Below are positions 57,883-64,000 of a DNA stretch of 64,000 nt, one piece after another. Position 1 is the stretch's first letter. Each line of letters begins with the position of its first letter. The stretch is from Ilyonectria destructans (Eukaryota; Ascomycota; Sordariomycetes; Hypocreales; Nectriaceae), in contig JAHEWK010000009.1 of assembly GCA_020740775.1 (NCBI GenBank), forward strand, positions 2,108,001 through 2,172,000. Reading direction: 5' to 3'. The notes under the pieces were generated by a model, which saw nothing but the letters and a program-made list of their open reading frames with translations, was not told the origin of the DNA and did no database searches. The position numbers were made by a program, and so were the translations under genes.

Positions 57883-59329
57883 GATTCAGTGCAAGTACGA
57901 GTTGATGGGGAGTAGTTGGAGTGCGCGATGGGTTGAATAAATGTCGAACTTCAGAATGGTAGACTGATATTTGAGGATTTGTACCATACAGATAATGTGG
58001 AAGGTATGGTTGCTCGGGTTGTAGAATGGCTTAGCTGGAGACTGAGTGCATTTATAGCATTCGTGCTGGGGCTTCCCGTCCTTCTGTATTTTCACCCAAC
58101 TCAACAATGCGCAAGTTGCTCACTTCATTATAGCGCCTCTTGGTCAACCTTGCATGGGACAGAAGGAGATATTATTGGTCGCCTGATTTTCGCCAGCCTG
58201 TTGTATCAGCCCCCACGACGCGGGCTTCAGTCACGAGTCGTCAGATGTTGCTAGTCTCATTTGCTTTCAACCGGTGAAAGGAATCCATGCGAGTTGTGAG
58301 GTATATTATTGGTTGCCTGATACTTGCTGCCCTGTTCTCATGCTCAGCACAATGCGCCATACCTGACATAGCATAAGCCACCCAACTTCTGCCTGTTCGG
58401 CATGCCCGAATGTCTCTGGAAAGCAGCAGCAAGCCTATGTGTGGGATGTATTATTGGTTGCCTGAATTTCACTCGGTGGGTTCTTGATTATTGCATGCAA
58501 GACGCGTCATTTGTTTACCTCTTACCGCCACCTTGATTCAGTCTCAGACTATCGGTATGTAAAATGACGCAACTCCACAGGTTGAATATGTTATTGGGTG
58601 CCTTCTTGTTGCCAGCCTGGTGTGTCTTGCGAGAGCGCCTAACTGCATGCCTCGGATGCACCATTGATTGCCTCATTTTCGGCTGCCTCGTGGGGTGCCT
58701 CTGACCAACAGGACCGAACTATTCTTGAAATATGATTACAATGTTTCGGCTTCCCATCCTACTCTGCAACATTGATCACTGTAGCACTGTATGGTGAGAA
58801 TATCAGATGTGATTCCAAGACAACGATTGATAGGGTCATTTCGTCTTACAGCGCTTCCGTGGAGGCAATTATCGATTCTCGCTAACAGCAGAACTTGGGC
58901 AGATTAACCCAGTCGACAGGGCATGTTCTTCTTGGCCTTATTAAATTTATTCGATCGATTGACAATTCCAAAAATCTGCGTCTCTACGCATAGACTATAG
59001 GGGAGTATCGGTAGGAATATTTGCCGAGGGAGTCGACGCAAGGCTTCCTAATAAATGCACTACTGCCATAGTTGACCGCAAAACTAAATGCCACAAGTCT
59101 GTTCGAAAGTCCTCGACCACTGCGAGTTCTGACATAATGGGGATGTTAATCCTGTACTAGAGTGTCTTTCTTTGGAAAATGAACAGTAATCGGGGAATAT
59201 TGTACAAGTATCATTGCGAGTAATGGGAAATGAAAATATGGCCCAGTAATACTACAAACCTCTCGGAGGAAAGGGTGATCAAAATACGATAGAAACAAAA
59301 TACAATAGACGTCTCTGGCTTACAATCAT
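57883..59329. other. Gene-free region with degenerate repeats
   Basis: No supported gene lies between the caspase-like start and the last exon of the next regulator. The first half contains the array listed at 58168-58690. The second half (58,700-59,329) shows nothing I recognise. Confidence 0.5.
58168..58690. repeat. Degenerate repeats of about 140 nt
   Basis: A phrase like TATTATTGGTTGCCTGATTTT recurs at 58168, 58300, 58445, 58585 and 58658. The first four copies are 132-145 nt apart, the last 73 nt from its predecessor. Similarity fades outside the core. No long frame crosses the copies. Confidence 0.55.
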
Positions 59330-61912
59330 TTAAATCAGACCAATATCGTGAAGGTCGCTTGTCCAGTTTTCTGATCCCAGCAAGCCACTAAAAAGAGCAT
59401 CATCTGACTCTAATGAGTCAAAAATATCATTCAGGTCCGTGTCATGAATGATTGGCGAATTTGAATGTTCACCGACTGACAAGACTTTATCCAGATTCCC
59501 TAAGTCGTCTACGGGAGTGCGATTCGCTAGCTCCGGTCAGTATAAGAAAGGTTCCTCAGACCGCAAATGCTTACCAATGGAAGCAAGAAATTCAACATAT
59601 TGCCGCATGCAAATGTGCGCTTTGCTGCTCATGATACTTGAGCCTCCAATGGTTTTAAAGGTATCGAGAGTATCCTGAAGTAGGGCCTCAACCTCGGACG
59701 GCCCGATACCTAGACTCGAGACAGTTCCACCAGTATTGAACAATATCATCCAAAATCCCAAGAGATGAAGACATAGTGTGAGAGCTTTGTCATTATTAGT
59801 ACATGCGAGCAGAAGCACTCATATGGGGAGAGCGTGATAATTACCTCCGTAATTGCACATCCACCAAATAGCGTTACATCCGAAGAAGGCAGGGTTATCG
59901 CGGGAAATGAATGAGAGCATCTCGGAAAACTCCTTAGTTGCTGCAAAGTCGCGTTTCAGCATGGAAATGGAGACGTCCTGAAGTATATCTGAATCACCCG
60001 AGTGGGACAATGCGCTCCGTTCCAAGACGCTGCTCAAAAGAGGGCCATTCACCAGTAACACGGTTCGATAGTAATGGATAGACAGCAGAGCTTCGTATTT
60101 CCCAGCCCCCATCCCCATGGACGTTGTGTAGGACTTAAGATCTCTGTTGGGAATTTTAAATGGTTGACAACTCTGACGCCAGCGGTCCATTCTTCGTGAA
60201 AGATCAAAGGTCTTGGCAGCCACCTCATCAAAGTCGATGTGGTTGGAAGCGCTGATGTTGAAATTGTAGACTTCATCCACCGCGGAACCGGTGATTTCAT
60301 GAAGTGAGCTATACGTTGTAAGTATATTAATAGACAGGCTGTAGACAAGAAAACGCCTACATTAGACTCTGGAAGTAGGCTTCCTTCAAGAGGACTGGCC
60401 CTGGTTGTCCAGCGTGGTAGGGTGGGCCGAGCAGCTTGACGATGTTTTTCTGAACATGGTTCAGTGGAATCAAACTCGGTCGACCGAGGGCAGAGCTAAG
60501 GATTCTTTGTAAATAATTAGCCATGTTAGAGTATCGCTTGAGTCTTTGAAGCGGTGTACCTATCCTGGGTAACAACGCCAAGCCAAAGTTTTGCTCGAAG
60601 CTGTTTTTCCTCGACAGTCAGGTCCTCGTAGGTCAATGGTGCATGGACTCCCAGTTGGTAGCACATTTTAACAGCAAGGCAATGGGTGGTCCAGCTTGTT
60701 ATGGCTCGCCTGCTATTTTGCTGAAAGCTGACCAAGAGAAGGCACGCTTGGACTTGAAGTGCGCCACTATTATCAGTAATTGCGTGAGCGAAGAAAGACA
60801 TCGGGGACATACGCGATTCAAGGGTGGACATGTGTTGTGATTCATTTTCCAGCAAGCTGAAAGCGCGTGAATAAAATAATTCGGAAGAAGGCTCATTCAC
60901 TGCTAATAAGGCATGTGCAAAGACAATGTTGAGCAACGCCCTAATATCCGGTGAAGATGAAACGCCATCGCCTGCTTGCCCACACAATTTGTGAACTTCT
61001 TTCATCACGATCGACTCGTTGGTGTATGGTAAAATAGCACCCACGGCGTCGAAGAAACGAGCAGCAAGTTCAAGGGCGACTCGTCTTTCGGGGAACCCAG
61101 TTCCGGTACCCATCGGCGTATTTAACACCTGGTATGATGATTGAGGCCCCCTAGGTGTCTGATAAGTTTCTTGGCCTCTAATTTGATCTGGCCAGACTGG
61201 TTCCAAGTGACGCCGGGCAGTGTTGTAACCGAGGTTCATAATCCCAGCAGATATGGACCTAAAAAGTGCATGGTTCGAGCTCGGTCCTAGGCAATTTGGG
61301 TGAGCTCGAGACAGAGGCCTCAATGGCGATCAACTCACCGAAATACCCAATGTCAGTTGCTGGGAGAGGATCGAAGACCCCTGTGGCGCGAACGTCGGGG
61401 AGCGATTCGGTACGCGATTGAGCGTACAATGAGTCTGTAGCCGAAATACCACTGCTTGATTGAATGGGAGATGTCTCTTTCTCCGGTTTATTGCTGACGT
61501 CTAGTGCGGAACTAGTATTGCTTCTCGGGCCTATAACTTGATGGCCACCATCAGGAGGATAAGTTGCAAGAGCCAACCTTGCTTCAAGCCCCTGGACTTT
61601 TAATTTTAAGTCGGATTCGACCCTTGTTCCCAATCTCAGTATGGAGGAAGCGGATGCGAAAATTGGTTGACTTACCTGCGGCGATTCACGCGCTTCTTAC
61701 GACCGTCTTGCGTATAGACACATTCAATCTCATCTTTCGCACAACGACCGCAGATTGGTCTCTCACTATCGCACTGAGAAGAGGTAAATCGACATGGTCT
61801 CTGACAATTGAGGTCAGTCTGCAAGACTTACCTTTACTTTCGTCTGCCGACAGCCATTGCAAGCGATGGCTGCCCTTGGTCGCTTTGTTAGTGGGCGACT
61901 GGTGTGATTCAT
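59330..61912 (-). CDS. Zn2Cys6 transcription factor
   Basis: It starts at the ATG at 61912 (MNHTSRPLTKRPRAAI). The zinc cluster is split by an intron after QTKVK: ACNGCRQTKVK, then CDSERPICGRCAKDEIECVY, a normal cluster. A basic RKKRVNRR linker and a coiled-coil-like LKLKVQGLEARLALA follow. Later exons join as DIGYF|GPSSNHALFRS, TQDR|SALGRPSLIPLNH and ASI|ANRTPVDDLG. The fungal transcription-factor domain shows QVQACLLLVSFQQNSRRAIT and SWTTHCLAVKMCYQLGVHAP. The C-terminus is acidic (DLNDIFDSLESDDALF), like an activation domain, and ends at TAA 59330-59332. The total is about 640-660 residues. It is followed on the same strand by the P450 at the window edge, which could be a target. Confidence 0.87.
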
Positions 61913-62349
61913 CGGGATCAACAGTCTGTAGAAGTAGAAAGATAACGAAGTCAAAGACAAAGATAAAGCAGCTCTTGGATGGGGATCAGCAGGCTTAATA
62001 AACACCAGTGGTCCCGCTTTATAGCTTGGGCGGGCTCATCAAGGATGCGGGGAAACATGTGGGGTGCATAGAATCGCCTTAGACGAAGGCTGGGTATGTG
62101 GATACGAAGTACAGAGATTGCACTGGCACTGGCACTGGCGAGCTTGGCCTTGCCGTTGTAGGATATTAATACTATCAGCAAGTAGATTCCCAATGCCCCG
62201 GGACCGTATGCTACTAGATCCAGAGACATCGCATAGTACTCAACTGGAACTCGGGATTACAGGCTTTGCACCGTACACTTCATTATGAGCATGTCCCATT
62301 CCCGAGAGCTGAATGACTAGCAATAAAAAAGTCTACTGTATATCTTCAT
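61913..62349. other. Intergenic region
   Basis: About 440 nt between the regulator start and the P450 stop. No additional gene is visible. TGGCACTGGCACTGGC at about 62,120 is a minor short repeat. Confidence 0.45.
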
Positions 62350-64000
62350 CTACTCCCTCACTTTCGCAGTGACTAGCAGCGAGTGCTCGAGATCGCTGAT
62401 ACCTACACTAATCATTCCCGGGAGCTGTCCATAAAACTTGCCGCTGGCCACCTTTTCCCTCTCTGCCGGATCAGCCAGCTGGAACTCGAAGTGTCGCAGC
62501 AATGTGCTGGCCAACTTGTAGATATTCGTTTGTGCCACAGTCTTCCCAATGCATTGGCGACCACCCAGGCCAAAGTGCATCAAAAGTCGCGCTCGCTGCG
62601 CCATTTCCGGCGTCTCCCATCTTTCAGGGCTGAATACGTTGTGGTCCTGGCCCCAAACTTCTGGATTATGGTGAAAGGCGTGGTTGCAAATCGCAACAGA
62701 GGTCTAATTGTCACCAAGACCTGGGTCAGCGAATATTCAGCATGAACATGAATTGGCACTATCGCTTACGCCTTGTTTGATGTGTCGCCCAGCTATAACA
62801 ACCCCTTCGGGAGCGACGACTCGCCGTGCCAGAGGCATGGTAAACACTGGAGTCAGACGAAAATTCTCCTTGACGCACTGGCGAAGATATGGCAAGGATG
62901 CCTCTGCTTCTGTGACCGAGTACGCTGGCTGGTCGGCATCGAGGGGTTTCAAATTTTTGTCAATTTCCGACACACACTTGGCCAGAATTTCTGGGGCATG
63001 CAGGAGATGATACAGGAGAAGCGTAGTAGTAGCACTCGTCGTGTGAGTTCCCGCGATTCTTTTCCCGTTAGTCTGCAAATGGACGGAATTCAAGGCTTTG
63101 ACTCACATAAAGCCAAACGCCTCTGCCTCCAGGTCGGACTGCTTAAGGCGCTCACCGGTGTCTGGGTGAGTCGCCAAGATCAAGTTCGTTAGAATGTCCT
63201 TCCTCTGACCTTTAGCGTCATTAACTCCCTCGAGGTCTTTCACCCGGCGCTGAACGCACTCCGCCGCGAGTTTTGCGCAATCAGCGCGACCCTTGAACAA
63301 TGCTTGCAAACCAGCATGGGGAACCACGGGAAGCCATGCGCGGAGAGTCTTGGTCATCGCCGGCCAAGCGCCAGTCACTGCGCCAAGGAGACTGTGTTCA
63401 ACGACTGGGGGGATTCGCGACTCATCATCTGAAACTTGGATCCCAAAAGATTGACTGAATGCAAGCTCGCCAAGAACGTCAATGACGTAGTACTGGAGTA
63501 CTTTCTTGAGGTCAAACACCTCGTTTCTCTCTGCGAAGCCGCTTATCTTCTGACGCAAGATTTTAATGTTGTCGTCCAGATACTGCTCTATACCCTTGAT
63601 GTAGGACATGGAGAAACTGTGAGACATGTGTCGTCTGCGGATGGAATGCATCTTTCAACCAGGTCAGCTTCTTTTTGGGGAGATTGGAGACTCTAGCAGT
63701 CTCACATGCTCATCTCGCATCCCAAATACATTGGGAGTTTTCGCGCCGTAAGCGTCGTAAAACTCCGTCTTTGGCATGTTTTTTCCTCCTCGCTGATATA
63801 TGATCGCAACTGCCTCCTCAGCAGTAATGCTCAACTTGTCCGGTCCATACCGCACGAAAGGGCCATGTTTTTCATGCAGCTCAGTCAGGCAATATGGCTG
63901 CTTCAATGAGAGAAATTGGAAAACTTGCCAAAGATCGGTCAATGATGCCCAAAATGGACCCGGGTATGAAGCCAATGGATGAAGGTAGCGCTGGTAAATG
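62350..64000 (-). CDS. Cytochrome P450 monooxygenase, 5' end outside the window
   Basis: Four or more exons are visible, and the gene continues past the right edge. The first visible sequence is YQRYLHPLASYPGPFWASL, the usual region just after the membrane anchor, so only about 30-50 N-terminal residues are missing. Later come GMRDEHV spliced to HSIRRRHMSHSFSM (C-helix region) and the I-helix AGTHTTSATT. The ExxR motif is ENFR, followed by FSPERW and the heme loop FGLGGRQCIGK with its Cys ligand. The C-terminus is LLVTAKVRE, ending at 62350. It resembles CYPs of fungal secondary metabolism with the HPLAxYPGPF signature (for example pisatin-demethylase or benzoate-hydroxylase-like groups). The substrate is unknown. 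It may open a further gene set to the right of the window. Confidence 0.87.

Noticed and set aside
58241..58432. Minus-strand open frame within the 58-kb repeats
   Set aside because: It is short, overlaps degenerate repeats and has no protein-like features.

Overview
This window is filamentous ascomycete DNA (Pezizomycotina, probably Eurotiales). The evidence is the many short spliceosomal introns of about 45-80 nt with GTAAGT-like donors and CTAAC/CTAAT branch sites, four Zn2Cys6 fungal regulators, three P450s, an Ole1-type desaturase with a C-terminal cytochrome b5 domain, and STAND/ankyrin proteins of fungal type. No rRNA, tRNA, CRISPR array or intact transposon was recognised. Most of the window is accessory DNA. 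The one clearly conserved housekeeping gene is the delta-9 desaturase at 5.7-7.2 kb.

Layout. 0.4-4.1 kb (-): a large STAND/NACHT-like protein with a C-terminal AAA+ ATPase, carrying an apparent frameshift. 5.7-7.2 kb (-): delta-9 fatty-acid desaturase. 9.3-27.6 kb: a compact set of eight enzyme and regulator genes: a secreted Diels-Alderase/CrtC-like protein (frameshifted), a BBE-like FAD oxidase, a P450, a VOC (glyoxalase/extradiol dioxygenase-like) protein, a Zn2Cys6 regulator, an acetoacetyl-CoA synthetase, a SnoaL-like protein and an aromatic-ring FAD monooxygenase. No PKS, NRPS, terpene synthase or prenyltransferase lies inside it. The enzyme mix fits tailoring of a product whose scaffold is made elsewhere, or breakdown of a phenolic compound with acetoacetate salvage. 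The promoters between these genes are rich in TCCG(n)CGGA inverted repeats, as expected for targets of a zinc-cluster regulator.

28-35 kb: a small secreted protein, a 16-nt tandem repeat, an amino-acid permease and a second P450. 35.8-36.8 kb: a decayed gene for a secreted repeat protein with about 43-residue repeats and dibasic sites, resembling Kex2-processed repeat precursors. 37-40.3 kb (-): an ankyrin protein with a fungal STAND-type N-terminal domain. 41.9-43.6 kb: an HNH-nuclease-like protein. 43.9-50.9 kb: a Zn2Cys6 regulator, a conserved unknown, an MFS transporter of allantoate-permease type and another unknown.

51-55 kb: a Zn2Cys6 regulator divergent from an NmrA/isoflavone-reductase-like gene. 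Their shared promoter holds three near-perfect CTCGGATGTGG copies plus a fourth half copy, a likely operator. The same CGGATGT core recurs in promoters of the 9-27 kb set. 55.9-57.9 kb (-): a caspase-fold (C14) protein. 58.2-58.7 kb: degenerate repeats of about 140 nt. 59.3-61.9 kb (-): a fourth Zn2Cys6 regulator. 62.4 kb to the right edge (-): a P450 whose 5' end lies outside the window.

Themes. One is a metabolic cluster with its own regulator and shared operator-like sites. Another is a scatter of NLR-like and death-related genes (STAND-AAA, ankyrin-STAND, caspase-like), typical of fungal non-self-recognition regions. Two genes (0.4-4.1 kb and 9.3-10.5 kb) are each broken by one missing base, and one repeat gene is degenerate. 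This is either decay of accessory genes or assembly error. Functions are inferred from motifs and from remembered family features; no database search was possible.
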